This document shows, piece by piece, positions 27,376 through 35,928 of a stretch of 64,000 nucleotides of DNA (its first letter is position 1; each line of letters opens with the position of its first letter). The stretch is from contig OZ253454.1 of the NCBI GenBank assembly GCA_965261475.1, positions 1,537,440 to 1,601,439 on the forward strand, given 5' to 3'. This DNA is from G965261475 sp965261475 [NCBI: bacterium]. GTDB taxonomy: Bacteria > SAR324 > XYD2-FULL-50-16. The notes under the pieces were generated by a model. The model was given only the letters and a program-made list of their open reading frames with translations. It did no database searches and was not told where the DNA came from. A program made the translations under genes and the position numbers.

Positions 27376-28815
27376 CTATCTGCGCCAGTTATGAAATTTA
27401 CCTAGCAGGTTTAGAATTTTGTGGGGAGTGTTGGCGCTTTTCCATCGCCCTGCTACATATTTATTTGCTTCAATCATGGTAGGGTAGGGGTGTATGGTAC
27501 CTAAGATTTTATTTAAACCTATTTTTGATTGCATAGCTAAAATAAATTCTCCTATCATCTCCCCCGCGTTTTGAGCACAGATAGTACAACCCAAAATTTT
27601 ATCTTTTTTTGGCTCTGTAATTACTTTGATGATTCCTTTATTCTCTCTATCTGCTATAGCTCGGTCTAAATCGTCAATTCCGTAGCGAGTGACCTCATAA
27701 TCTATACCCTTTTGTTGACAAGAGATTTCGTTTTCTCCTACTTGTGCTACTTCTGGGTCGGTATAAGTTACCCAAGGCACTACAGAATAATTTACTTTGA
27801 ATTTTTTTAGAGGGGTAAAAAGAGCATTAACCGCACAATACCAAGCTTGGTGAGCTGCCATGTGGGTAAATTGAAAGGGACCTACTACATCTCCACAGCC
27901 ATAAATATTAGGCACTGTAGTCCTTAAATAATTATCTACTATCAAAGTACCGTTAGGGTTCAATTTTATTCCTACTTCTGCTAATCCTAACCCTGTTGTG
28001 CGAGCTTTTCTTCCTAGACCTAGAAAAATTTTATCAAAAGTTAAGCTATGCTTTTTTTTGTCTTGTTCGTAATAAACTTTTTCTTCTTTTGAAGTTTTTT
28101 CAAACCTGTCTATTTTAGCATTGCCTATAAATTCAATACCATCTTGAGAGAGAGCATCAATCACAAACTTGGCGATTTCAGGGTCTTCTCGAGGTAAAAG
28201 AGTAGGAGCTATATCAATAATACTTACCTTGCTACCTAGTCTTGCAAAACACTGAGCCAATTCGCATCCTATGGGACCTCCTCCTAAAAATAGCATTCTT
28301 TTAGGTAAGTTTTTTAAGTCCCAGATATTATCAGAATGCACATAATTTAATTTATCTAGTCCGGGAATGGGAAAAATTGCGGGGGTTGCACCTGTAGCTA
28401 TCACAATATTTTTAGAGGTAATTTTTTTACCACTAGCTAGTTTGATTTCATGATTGGATAGTAGTTCTGCATTTTCTTGGTAGCACTTCACTCCTAATTT
28501 TGTATATCTTTTGATGCTATCATGTGGCTCTATTTTTTTGATGACTTCTTGCACTTGTTTCATCACAGCAGAAAAATTGACCTTGTAACTCACATTTTCT
28601 AGCCCATAAATCTTATGTTTTTTAAAACTTTGAATTACTTTTGCAGTTTTTATAAGAGCCTTACTAGGAACGCAGCCTGTATTTAGACAATCTCCTCCCA
28701 TTTTGTGTCTTTCGATTAGAGCAACTTTAGCTTTGAGTATAGCTCCAATATAACTAGTAACTAGTCCAGCAGCCCCTCCGCCGATGGTTACAATATTGTA
28801 ATCGTACTTTGGCAT
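27376..28815 (-). CDS. Mercuric reductase/dihydrolipoamide dehydrogenase-like flavoprotein
   Basis: FAD-dependent pyridine nucleotide-disulfide oxidoreductase of 479 residues. It has an FAD-binding GGGAAGLV at the start, the redox-active disulfide in GGDCLNTGCVPSKAL, an NAD(P)-binding FLGGGPIGCELAQCFARLGS, and the second FAD contact NIYGCGDVVG. The C-terminal dimer interface includes the His-Pro pair in GTIHPYPTMIEANKYVAG. That ending (VAGRWKSANTPHKILNLL) is typical of MerA-like reductases of unknown substrate, not of true lipoamide dehydrogenases in 2-oxoacid complexes. The paired C-terminal cysteines of mercuric reductase are absent, so mercury reduction is unlikely. Confidence 0.85.
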   Translation of the reverse strand: MPKYDYNIVTIGGGAAGLVTSYIGAILKAKVALIERHKMGGDCLNTGCVPSKALIKTAKVIQSFKKHKIYGLENVSYKVNFSAVMKQVQEVIKKIEPHDSIKRYTKLGVKCYQENAELLSNHEIKLASGKKITSKNIVIATGATPAIFPIPGLDKLNYVHSDNIWDLKNLPKRMLFLGGGPIGCELAQCFARLGSKVSIIDIAPTLLPREDPEIAKFVIDALSQDGIEFIGNAKIDRFEKTSKEEKVYYEQDKKKHSLTFDKIFLGLGRKARTTGLGLAEVGIKLNPNGTLIVDNYLRTTVPNIYGCGDVVGPFQFTHMAAHQAWYCAVNALFTPLKKFKVNYSVVPWVTYTDPEVAQVGENEISCQQKGIDYEVTRYGIDDLDRAIADRENKGIIKVITEPKKDKILGCTICAQNAGEMIGEFILAMQSKIGLNKILGTIHPYPTMIEANKYVAGRWKSANTPHKILNLLGKFHNWRR

Positions 28816-28969
28816 TATGTATTTCTTGCAAGAGTTAAGATATTTGATACTCTATATTTTTTTGGTTATTACTGCAAATTTTTCTAAAATTGTTATTGTT
28901 GCTCTTTGAGTGATGGGTACAATTTTACTACAAACTAGAAGATAGCAATATTAAGAAAAAGCCATATAG

Positions 28970-29731
28970 TTATTTTTTAGTTTCTTGAAGTAATTGTGCC
29001 GCGATAGAGATAGCTATTTCTGTAGGATGGTTGGTATCTCCTAGGTGTAAGCCTATAGGACAAAAAATTTTATTTATCAAATCTTGGTGATATTTTTTTT
29101 GAGAGAGTTTTTTTTTAAATCTCAAAGATTTTTTTTGGGAGCCTACAATTCCTAGATAAAGAAAGTTTTTTTTATCTAGCACTTGTTCTGCAATAGCAAA
29201 ATCTAGGCTATGATCGTGAGTCATAATTAGGTAGCAAACATTAGCATTAAAATCAACTACTTCGTCTTGGGGGTTTTCAGCAGCAATTGTTTGTACATTG
29301 CTTGGAAGTTTTTCTAGCAAATTCTCTCTAGCATCTACTACGGTTATTTGATAGGCTAGTGTTTGCAATATGGGGATTAGTGCTTGAGTTAGATGCCCTG
29401 CACCAAAAATTATCACAGGAATTTTTTGGAAAAAAAATCCTTCTAGCAGCAACGATACTGTACCGCCACAACATTGCCCTAAGCTTGCGCTTAAGTGATA
29501 GGTTTGCAATTTTTGATTTTGTTTTGTTTCGAGCATTTTTAGTGCTAACTTGCTGGCTTCCCACTCTAGTTTGCCTCCTCCAATGGAGCCATATTGCTCT
29601 TTATCACAAACAATCATTTTTGTACCAGTTTTCCTAGGAGCGGAGCCGTGGTATTCCAAAATTGTAATTAAGATAAAATCAATTTTATTTTTTTTTAAAA
29701 AATAAGCGTTTGTTAACCAGGTATTTTCCAT
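28970..29731 (-). CDS. XdhC/CoxI family protein
   Basis: A 253-residue protein with the XdhC N-terminal domain (ILEYHGSAPRKTGTKMIV, GSIGGGKLEWEA, QCCGGTVSLLLE) and the C-terminal Rossmann-like part (VIIFGAGHLTQALIPILQTL, IMTHDHSLDFAI, YLGIVGSQKK, HLGDTNHPTEIAISIAAQLL). XdhC proteins bind the molybdenum cofactor and help insert its sulfurated form into xanthine dehydrogenase-type enzymes. No such enzyme is encoded in the window, so its client is elsewhere or the function differs. The ATG at 29731 is preferred over the TTG at 29740. Confidence 0.88.
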   Translation of the reverse strand: MENTWLTNAYFLKKNKIDFILITILEYHGSAPRKTGTKMIVCDKEQYGSIGGGKLEWEASKLALKMLETKQNQKLQTYHLSASLGQCCGGTVSLLLEGFFFQKIPVIIFGAGHLTQALIPILQTLAYQITVVDARENLLEKLPSNVQTIAAENPQDEVVDFNANVCYLIMTHDHSLDFAIAEQVLDKKNFLYLGIVGSQKKSLRFKKKLSQKKYHQDLINKIFCPIGLHLGDTNHPTEIAISIAAQLLQETKK

Positions 29732-29921
29732 GCGTATCAATTTATTTTACTACTTGGTAGAAAATTGTTTTTGTGACAATCGTCGCTATATTCTTTTAAA
29801 AACCAAATATTTATTTTTGTAAATTTTGATGATCAATAACTAAAAACTGATCTAATATTTTGTATGCAAAGTGAGTTTGTTGCTTTGATTTTCTGTGCCT
29901 ATAATTAGGTAGAGTTTGGTT

Positions 29922-30257
29922 TTAAGTAAGTATTTTTTTTGCTTGAAAGCTTTTCTCGTATAATGCTTCTAAATTGTATTTTTCTCTAAAATCTATAGTC
30001 ATAACATGTAGTATAGTATCTTTGTAGTCCATTAAAACCCAACTACTTTCTTTATCTCCTTCTATGCTCAAAGGGAAAATATTTTTTTCTTTTAATTTTA
30101 ATTTAACATTTTGACAAATGCCTTGTATATGCATTGTAGAGTTTGCTGAGACAATCATCATAAAATTTATTTCTGTGAGGCTAAGATGAATATCATATAC
30201 CACAATATTAAATCCTTTAGTGTTGATTACAGGGTCACAGATTTTTTGATAAGTCAT
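29922..30257 (-). CDS. rsfS: Ribosomal silencing factor RsfS (Iojap family)
   Basis: Binds ribosomal protein L14 and blocks subunit joining when nutrients are scarce. The 111-residue protein has VVYDIHLSLTEINFMMIVSA near the start, corresponding to the family's D-hydrophobic-S..TD pattern, and the diagnostic SSWVLMDYKDTILHVMTIDF followed by REKYNLEALY. The usual T-D-Y-F is altered to T-E-I-N-F. It often sits near nadD; here it is followed by other genes. Confidence 0.88.
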   Translation of the reverse strand: MTYQKICDPVINTKGFNIVVYDIHLSLTEINFMMIVSANSTMHIQGICQNVKLKLKEKNIFPLSIEGDKESSWVLMDYKDTILHVMTIDFREKYNLEALYEKSFQAKKILT

Positions 30258-30298
30258 TTTTATTTAAGCACAGGCTACAAAAATACTATTTCTAGCAA

Positions 30299-30604
30299 TT
30301 AAATTTTTTGCCAATCTGTAGCGCCACCGCGAATTACAAAAGAAGATATTCCGCAAGAAGCAAAAATTTTTTGTGCTTCTATACTTCTTGTGGAGTCTTG
30401 GCAAAGTAGAAAAACGATATTTTCTGTATTAATTTGAGGAATGATTTTGCTGACTTGGGTAGCTGGAATCACTTGAAAAGGTTTGATAGGGTTTTTTTGT
30501 GATTCTTCTTTATCACGCAGGTCAAACAGATAACACTGTTTTTTTTGAGCAATCCATTCCTTCACATCAATAGGACTGACTTGTCCTTCTATAGAATCTA
30601 TCAT
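30299..30604 (-). CDS. Rhodanese-like single-domain protein
   Basis: A 101-residue rhodanese domain. It opens VSPIDVKEWIAQKKQCYLFD with the conserved LRDKEE, and carries an active-site loop Cys in FLLCQDSTRSIEAQKIF and the late FVIRGGATDWQKI. The Cys begins a CQDSTRS loop, close to the C(R/Q)xGxRS of sulfurtransferases, so persulfide transfer is plausible. There is no signal peptide, so it is cytoplasmic. The physiological donor and acceptor are unknown. Confidence 0.85.
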   Translation of the reverse strand: MIDSIEGQVSPIDVKEWIAQKKQCYLFDLRDKEESQKNPIKPFQVIPATQVSKIIPQINTENIVFLLCQDSTRSIEAQKIFASCGISSFVIRGGATDWQKI

Positions 30605-30683
30605 TGTTTATATCTACTTTATAATTAAAAGATTTAGTACTCATAAAATAACTAGCACAATTTGAAAAAAGAATAAAAATTTT

Positions 30684-31637
30684 TTAAATGCTAGAGAATT
30701 GGTAAAATTTTTTTATGATTTCTCCTTTTGAGTTAAAAATTCTCACTTCTGGCATTAAAAATACTTTGAAGTTTTTCCAAACTTTTTTTTGTATTTGTAT
30801 AATGGCATTTTTAATGTCACTAAAGTTTGCATTATTTTTGTTTTCAAAAAAATTTGCGTGTTTTTTACTTACAATCAAACCACCAAAATTTTTTCCCTTA
30901 AATCCACATTTTTCTATTAGATCCGCAGCAAAATAATCTCGAGGGTTTTGAAACACACAGCCCCAAGTAGCAGCATAAATAGGTTGAGTTTGTTTTCTTT
31001 TTATCAAAATTGCTTGTTGTTGCTCCTGGATATTTGTTTCGTTTTGAGAGAAAAATTGGAAAAGTATTTTTGTGATGATTTCTGGCTGTTGCATAAAGCT
31101 AGAATAACGATAACCAAAAGTAATGTGCTCTTTTTTTCTTTGATGCAGCATCGCCTGAGAGTCAAAACTTATTACTTGCTGGATAATTTGCTGACATTCT
31201 TTGCTGTTTGCTCCCGCGTTCATAAAAACTAATCCTCCCACAGACGCTGGAATTCCTATCAAAAATTCTCCTCCTCCTAGAGATTTTTTTTTTAGTTGTT
31301 GTGAGAGTCTAGTTGCTGAAACTCCTGCACCTGCTAAAACTTGGTGGTTTGCGCAAAAAGTTATTTGTTTGAATTCTCCATCTAGCAACAGCAAAACTCC
31401 ATCAAAACCATTATCTGTAAAAATACTATTAGAGCCTTTGCCTAGCACTAGAAAAGGAGTAGAGTTTTCGTTACACAAGCGTAAGATTTTTTTTAACTCC
31501 TGAGAAGTAGAGATTTTTAATACAGCTCTTGCTGTAGCATTGCATTTGAAGGAAGTATAAGAGCTAAGAGAGACTTGAAAGACAGGTTTTTTTTCCCAAG
31601 TGGTTTGAGTTAAAAAGCTTTCCAATTTATTATTCAC
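30684..31637 (-). CDS. murB: UDP-N-acetylenolpyruvoylglucosamine reductase
   Basis: FAD/NADPH enzyme that reduces UDP-GlcNAc-enolpyruvate to UDP-MurNAc. The 317-residue protein has LVLGKGSNSIFTDNGFDGV (FAD-binding), LIGIPASVGGLVFMNAGA, FGYRYSSF with the substrate Arg, and the C-terminal catalytic Glu in LMPEVRIF. The usual proton-donor Ser of GSVFKNP is replaced: the sequence reads GCVFQNP, with Cys at about residue 227. The compact form without a long insertion fits the type II group. It overlaps the small upstream gene by 4 bp. Confidence 0.93.
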   Translation of the reverse strand: MNNKLESFLTQTTWEKKPVFQVSLSSYTSFKCNATARAVLKISTSQELKKILRLCNENSTPFLVLGKGSNSIFTDNGFDGVLLLLDGEFKQITFCANHQVLAGAGVSATRLSQQLKKKSLGGGEFLIGIPASVGGLVFMNAGANSKECQQIIQQVISFDSQAMLHQRKKEHITFGYRYSSFMQQPEIITKILFQFFSQNETNIQEQQQAILIKRKQTQPIYAATWGCVFQNPRDYFAADLIEKCGFKGKNFGGLIVSKKHANFFENKNNANFSDIKNAIIQIQKKVWKNFKVFLMPEVRIFNSKGEIIKKFYQFSSI

Positions 31638-31909
31638 TTCTTTACATCTTTAGATGTTGGTAATTTTTTTAAGTCTTCTTTATATGCTGTGTACGAAAAT
31701 TGTTTTTGTAACAAAGATTGAAAGTGTTTGGCAATTAGCTTTCCTATCATTTGGCGAATTTTTTCGTTAGCAAAACCTGCTTTTTGCAATCTACTAATGG
31801 TAGCATTGACCTCTGGAGGCTCGTTATCTGTGATTTGTTTGTCTATAACTTTTTGGATAGTTTGGTTGAGTTTAAGTAAAAGATCGTATTGAATTTTAGA
31901 CGTACCCAT
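31634..31909 (-). CDS. Small conserved protein, DUF1841-like
   Basis: A 91-residue acidic/helical protein. The longest frame extends through two tRNA genes and cannot be real, so the ATG at 31909 (MGTSKIQYDLLL) is chosen. The core DNEPPEVNATISRLQKAGF followed by ANEKIRQMIGKLIAKHF recalls a family of short bacterial proteins with a PPE-x-x-x-T-x-x-R-L pattern and a terminal YKEDLKKLP. The function is unknown. The stop overlaps the murB start by 4 bp, so the two are coupled. Confidence 0.7.
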   Translation of the reverse strand: MGTSKIQYDLLLKLNQTIQKVIDKQITDNEPPEVNATISRLQKAGFANEKIRQMIGKLIAKHFQSLLQKQFSYTAYKEDLKKLPTSKDVKK

Positions 31910-31923
31910 ATTTGCATTAAATG

Positions 31924-31997
31924 TATCCCCAAGGGGATTCGAACCCCTGTTGCCGCCGTGAAAGGGCGATGTCCTAGGCCGACTAGACGATGGGGAC
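31924..31997 (-). tRNA. tRNA-Glu (anticodon TTC)
   Basis: Read on the minus strand: acceptor GTCCCCA pairs with TGGGGAT (one G-U pair), the D arm contains TAGTCGGCCTA, and the anticodon stem CGCCC/GGCGG-type loop carries TTC (complement of gaa at 31960-31962). The T arm AGGGGTTCGAATCCCCT is regular. CCA is not encoded. It lies 61 bp downstream of tRNA-Lys. Confidence 0.93.
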
Positions 31998-32058
31998 ATT
32001 ATAAATAATATTGTTATGTGAGTATTTACTTCCTCAAAGATTCTTAAATTAGTTCTTT

Positions 32059-32132
32059 TGAGTCGGAGGGGGCTCGAACCCCTGACCACTTGATTAAAAG
32101 TCAAGTGCTCTACCAAACTGAGCTACCGACCC
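32059..32132 (-). tRNA. tRNA-Lys (anticodon TTT)
   Basis: On the minus strand the acceptor GGGTCGG pairs with CCGACTC (one G-U). The D arm is TAGCTCAGTTTGGTAGAGCA, and the anticodon stem CTTGA/TCAAG encloses CTTTTAA with anticodon TTT. The T arm AGGGGTTCGAGCCCCCT is regular. CCA is not encoded. First of a Lys-Glu tRNA pair. Confidence 0.95.
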
Positions 32133-32324
32133 ACTAACCAAAATACAAGATATTTATTTTATTTACAATTATTTTTTAAGGTTTATTGCAATATTTATAG
32201 TCAAAATTTATAGTAGATATTCTAAAATAGAGAAAAATAAATATACGGTTTATCTTGTTTTCTCTTCTAGAAAATTTTATTCTTGATACCGAACAGATGA
32301 CATTATTTTAAAATAGCGAGTACT

Positions 32325-32729
32325 ATGCGTAATTATACAGTGGCTTTTCACGATAATTTAAATGAAAGCGAGCTCCAAGCACTTACTAGAGCTATTAGTC
32401 TTTTCAAAGGCGTAGTAAGTGTCACTTGTGCTAGTGGCAATGCTAATAGCGAGTTGTTAGATATGAATTTTGCTGCGCCTAATTTACAAACACCTCCTAG
32501 TCATGCACCTAGTTTGGGGGCAGCGCAAGCTATTACCCCACAAAACACCTCTAATCAAGCGGAATCTCAAAAACAAATTATTAGTAAGATTATAAAATGG
32601 GGAGTGCACCAGAAAAAAGTTTCTTTAGAGCAGCTACACACTTCTTCGGCAGAAGGAACTATAGAGATGGCTAAAAAACTCATAGAGATTATGCCTAACG
32701 AAGTAAGAGAAAAGATTTTAAAAAGTTAA
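32325..32729 (+). CDS. Hypothetical protein with an N-terminal beta-alpha-beta domain
   Basis: A 134-residue protein I cannot assign. The first 35 residues (NYTVAFHDNLNESELQALTR then AISLFKGVVSVT) form a strand-helix-strand pattern seen in small phage-associated and regulatory proteins. A Pro/Ser/Ala/Gln-rich linker follows (about 45-85). The C-terminal helical segment has KIIKWGVHQKKVSLEQL and AKKLIEIMPNEVREKIL. There is no signal peptide. It is followed after 1 bp by the HAD phosphatase gene, so the two are one transcript. Its real role is open. Confidence 0.6.
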   Translation: MRNYTVAFHDNLNESELQALTRAISLFKGVVSVTCASGNANSELLDMNFAAPNLQTPPSHAPSLGAAQAITPQNTSNQAESQKQIISKIIKWGVHQKKVSLEQLHTSSAEGTIEMAKKLIEIMPNEVREKILKS

Positions 32730-32730
32730 G

Positions 32731-33519
32731 ATGAATTGGAAAATAATATTTTTTGATTTGGATGGAACTTTAGTTAACAAAGATTTTTTTTTAACCAAAC
32801 AAGTTTTAGCGGGCGTCAAAGAAATACGCAAACTAGGTTTGAGAGTATCTGTTGCTACTGGTAGGAGTCAAGAAAGTGCTAGAAAATTTTTAGAAGCATT
32901 AGAAATTGAAGAAAATGTAGTCGTACATAACGGCGCAGTAGTTATTGATAAAAAGTTTAGACCTCAAGTGGTAGAGACTCTTGACACTCAACTTATTGCA
33001 GAGTTAGTTGATTTTCACTCTCAATACCCTTTGTCTTTTAAAATTCATTTTTCAGATTGTAGGATTATTAAGTCGACAAAAAAATCGTGGGCAGGGGAAG
33101 GGGTGCATTTTGAGGAAGGTCAGGTTATAGAAGACTTGAGAGGGCTTGAGTTTAAGGGTGCGGTGAAAGTTGTTTTTTGTGAAGAAGCGCAAAAAATAAA
33201 TAAATTAAAAAATTCTCTAGAGTTTAAAATGAAAGTCAGATTCTTAAAGACTCATATGAATACTATAGAACTTCTCCCTACAAACGTGAATAAAGCAAGA
33301 GGTATCGCTAAAATTTTAGAAGCAGAAGATTTTGGAATGGAGCAAGTCATTGCGGTAGGTGATAATGAAAATGATAAGGAGATGATACAAAGAGCAGGTA
33401 TAGGAATTTCTACTGGGGACGAGTTTCCTTTGTTACAAGAAATTAGCAGGTATCATTTTGCTAATTTATCTGTGGGCGGAATGACAGAGCTAGTAGGTTG
33501 TTTAGCAAGATTAAGGTAA
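32731..33519 (+). CDS. Cof-type HAD-superfamily phosphatase
   Basis: A 262-residue protein with all HAD motifs: motif I FFDLDGTLV (nucleophile and acid Asp), motif II near SVATGRSQESA, a motif III Lys in NVNKARGIAK, and motif IV GDNENDKEM. The C2-type cap lies between (about 80-180), as in the Cof family, which dephosphorylates sugar phosphates, nucleotides or cofactors. The substrate is not predictable. The 3' end overlaps the convergent lon gene by 67 bp, an unusually long tail-to-tail overlap. Confidence 0.88.
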   Translation: MNWKIIFFDLDGTLVNKDFFLTKQVLAGVKEIRKLGLRVSVATGRSQESARKFLEALEIEENVVVHNGAVVIDKKFRPQVVETLDTQLIAELVDFHSQYPLSFKIHFSDCRIIKSTKKSWAGEGVHFEEGQVIEDLRGLEFKGAVKVVFCEEAQKINKLKNSLEFKMKVRFLKTHMNTIELLPTNVNKARGIAKILEAEDFGMEQVIAVGDNENDKEMIQRAGIGISTGDEFPLLQEISRYHFANLSVGGMTELVGCLARLR

Positions 33520-35876
33520 CTATTAGTAATATTTTGCTCTTGCTTTGTTAAATCATCGTCTTTTACAATTTGTGGCATTCTTGCTAGTGCAATCTCTAAA
33601 ATCTCCCAGATGTTATTTTTGCAGTGTATTTTTAAATTTTGTAGAATTTCTGCTGGAATATCTGCTAAATCTTTTTCGTTTTCTAAAGGTATAATAACAT
33701 CGGTGATACCAGCTCTTTTTGCTGCTAAAAGTTTTTGGTGTAAGCCTCCAATAGCCAGCACTCTCCCCCTGAGAGAGATTTCTCCTGTCATAGCTACTGT
33801 GTTGTAGAGTGCAATACCTGTAAGGTTAGAGACCAAAGCTGCAATTAAAGTTACTCCCGCAGACGGACCATCTTTAGGCGTAGCTCCTTCTGGTATGTGA
33901 ATATGAATATCTATTTCTTGAAAAATATTAGAATAAATTCCTAAATTATTGGCGTTGCTTTTTACAAAACTCAAAGCAGCTTTAGCCGACTCTTGCATAA
34001 TTTCTCCTAGTTGACCAGTTAATTGAATATTAGCTTTTCCTTTCATACAAGAAACTTCAATCAAAATCAAATCTCCTCCGTAATTAGTCCAAGCTAGTCC
34101 GGTTGCAACTCCTACGAGGTTGGTTTTATTTTTATTACCGTAAGAATATTGTGGTACTCCTAAGTAATCTTTCAAATTTTCACTACGAATAGTAACCTTT
34201 TGTTTTGTTTGTTTAGTAGTCACAAAAGTTTTGATTATTTTGCGACAAATTTTTGCTAGGTTTCTTTCTAATTCTCTAATTCCCGATTCTCTAGTGTAGC
34301 ATTGAATAATTTTCAAAATACTATCTATCTCAATGTTGATTTGTTTGGGAGTTAGTCCGTGCTCTTTAGCAATTTTTGGCAAAAGATGTTTTTTAAAAAT
34401 ATGGGTTTTTTCTAATTCTGTATAACCGTTTAGAGCAATAAGCTCCATTCTATCTAATAAGGGGGTTGGTATTTGCGTAGTATTGTTTGCCGTACAGAAA
34501 AATAACACTTTTGAAAGATCGTATTCTAAATCTAGATAGTGGTCCATAAAACTATGATTTTGCTCTCTATCTAAAACTTCTAGCAAGGCAGCAGCAGGGC
34601 TACCCATTTGACTTATAGTAGTTTTGTCTATTTCATCTAGTAGAATTAGAGGGTTGATAGTTTTTGCCTTTTTCATTGCTTGAATGATTTTTCCGGGCAT
34701 AGCTCCTATGTAAGTGCGGCGGTGTCCACGAATCTCTGCTTCATCACGTACGCCTCCTAAGCTAATACGACAAAATTCTCTACCTAAAGATTCTGCGATT
34801 GTTTTTGCTAGAGAGCTTTTACCTACTCCCGGCGGTCCTACTAGACAAAGTATTGGTCCTCGTAGCTCACCTACTACTTTGATAACAGCGATAAATTCTA
34901 AAATTCTTTCTTTGATTTTAGCTAACCCGTAATGGTTACGATTGAGAATAGTAGTTGCTTTTTTTAAACTAAAACTCTCTTTGCTTTTTGCATGCCAAGG
35001 AATTTTGAAAATCCAATCAATATAATTTTTGATAATGCTACCCTCGGCGTTAAAACCCATTGTAGTATTTAATTTTTCTACCTCTTCTAAAACTACTGCT
35101 GCTACATTCTCAGGAAGGTTTGCTGCTTTAATTTTTTTGATGTAAGGATTTTCTTTATTTTCTAAAACTTCTTCTCCTAAAATTTTAATTTGATCTTGTG
35201 AGTAAAGTTTTTTATTCTTTATTGAGTCTTGTGTACTTAAATTTTTACTAGTTTGTTGTTTTAGTTTTTCTTTTTTTTCTGTTGCTAATAAAATTTTAAA
35301 AAATAGCTGAATACGCTTGAGAGTATTTATCTCCTCTAATAATTGTTGTTTAGCTTGGAGCGCGATATTTAAGGTAGAGGCAAAAAAATCGCAAAAAAGT
35401 GCAGGTTGTTTGGCTAATGTTTGAATAATTTTTTTAAAATCGTTATTTTTTGTTAGATTATTATAAAATCTTTTACAAATTATTTGCGTTAACTCTAGAG
35501 TTTGTGAGGTAAATTCTTCTTTACTTGTTAGTAACTGGACTTCTGCACTATAGTGATCCTGTAATAAAACGACTTTTTTAATTTTTACTCTTTGGTGTGC
35601 TTCGAATAAAATTTTGACTTTGTTATGAGGCAATTTTACTATTTGTAAAATTTTACCTAAAGTCCCTACAGTGTAAAGGCTAGAAACTAGAGGCTTTTGA
35701 GCTTGCCTAGTTTTTTGAGCAACCACGACTATCTTGTTATCGGATGTCAAGCATTTTTCTACTGCCGCCAAGGTTAACTCTCTTCCTATGTAGAGAGTAG
35801 CAGTAATTCCAGGAAAAATAACTACTTCTCTGAGAGGAGCTAGCGGACAAACTAGCAGTTTTTGTTTCTTATTCAT
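33453..35876 (-). CDS. lon: ATP-dependent protease Lon
   Basis: An 807-residue cytoplasmic protease. It has the N-terminal LON domain (LAPLREVVIFPGITATLYIG) and an AAA+ module with Walker A GPPGVGKSS (about residue 345) and arginine-rich GGVRDEAEIRGHRRTYIGAMPG. The protease domain has the catalytic Ser in TPKDGPSAGV (about 670) and Lys in GGLHQKLLAA (about 713). A middle-region insertion rich in Lys/Gln (near KKEKLKQQTSKNLSTQDS) replaces part of the usual linker. The 3' end overlaps the HAD gene on the other strand. No HAIR/CIRCE-type heat-shock element was recognised upstream. Confidence 0.95.
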   Translation of the reverse strand: MNKKQKLLVCPLAPLREVVIFPGITATLYIGRELTLAAVEKCLTSDNKIVVVAQKTRQAQKPLVSSLYTVGTLGKILQIVKLPHNKVKILFEAHQRVKIKKVVLLQDHYSAEVQLLTSKEEFTSQTLELTQIICKRFYNNLTKNNDFKKIIQTLAKQPALFCDFFASTLNIALQAKQQLLEEINTLKRIQLFFKILLATEKKEKLKQQTSKNLSTQDSIKNKKLYSQDQIKILGEEVLENKENPYIKKIKAANLPENVAAVVLEEVEKLNTTMGFNAEGSIIKNYIDWIFKIPWHAKSKESFSLKKATTILNRNHYGLAKIKERILEFIAVIKVVGELRGPILCLVGPPGVGKSSLAKTIAESLGREFCRISLGGVRDEAEIRGHRRTYIGAMPGKIIQAMKKAKTINPLILLDEIDKTTISQMGSPAAALLEVLDREQNHSFMDHYLDLEYDLSKVLFFCTANNTTQIPTPLLDRMELIALNGYTELEKTHIFKKHLLPKIAKEHGLTPKQINIEIDSILKIIQCYTRESGIRELERNLAKICRKIIKTFVTTKQTKQKVTIRSENLKDYLGVPQYSYGNKNKTNLVGVATGLAWTNYGGDLILIEVSCMKGKANIQLTGQLGEIMQESAKAALSFVKSNANNLGIYSNIFQEIDIHIHIPEGATPKDGPSAGVTLIAALVSNLTGIALYNTVAMTGEISLRGRVLAIGGLHQKLLAAKRAGITDVIIPLENEKDLADIPAEILQNLKIHCKNNIWEILEIALARMPQIVKDDDLTKQEQNITNSYLNLAKQPTSSVIPPTDKLAK

Positions 35877-35928
35877 AAGTACTACCTAACGGTTAGGTTA
35901 CGCAAAAAACGCTTAAAAATCAATCAAT

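Noticed and set aside
27376-28815. True lipoamide dehydrogenase or mercuric reductase
   Set aside because: No 2-oxoacid dehydrogenase genes nearby, and no C-terminal Cys pair or heavy-metal-binding domain; kept as a MerA-like flavoprotein of unknown substrate.
31910-32116. N-terminal extension of the small DUF1841-like gene
   Set aside because: The extension reads through tRNA-Glu and into tRNA-Lys; the ATG at 31909 gives a normal protein.
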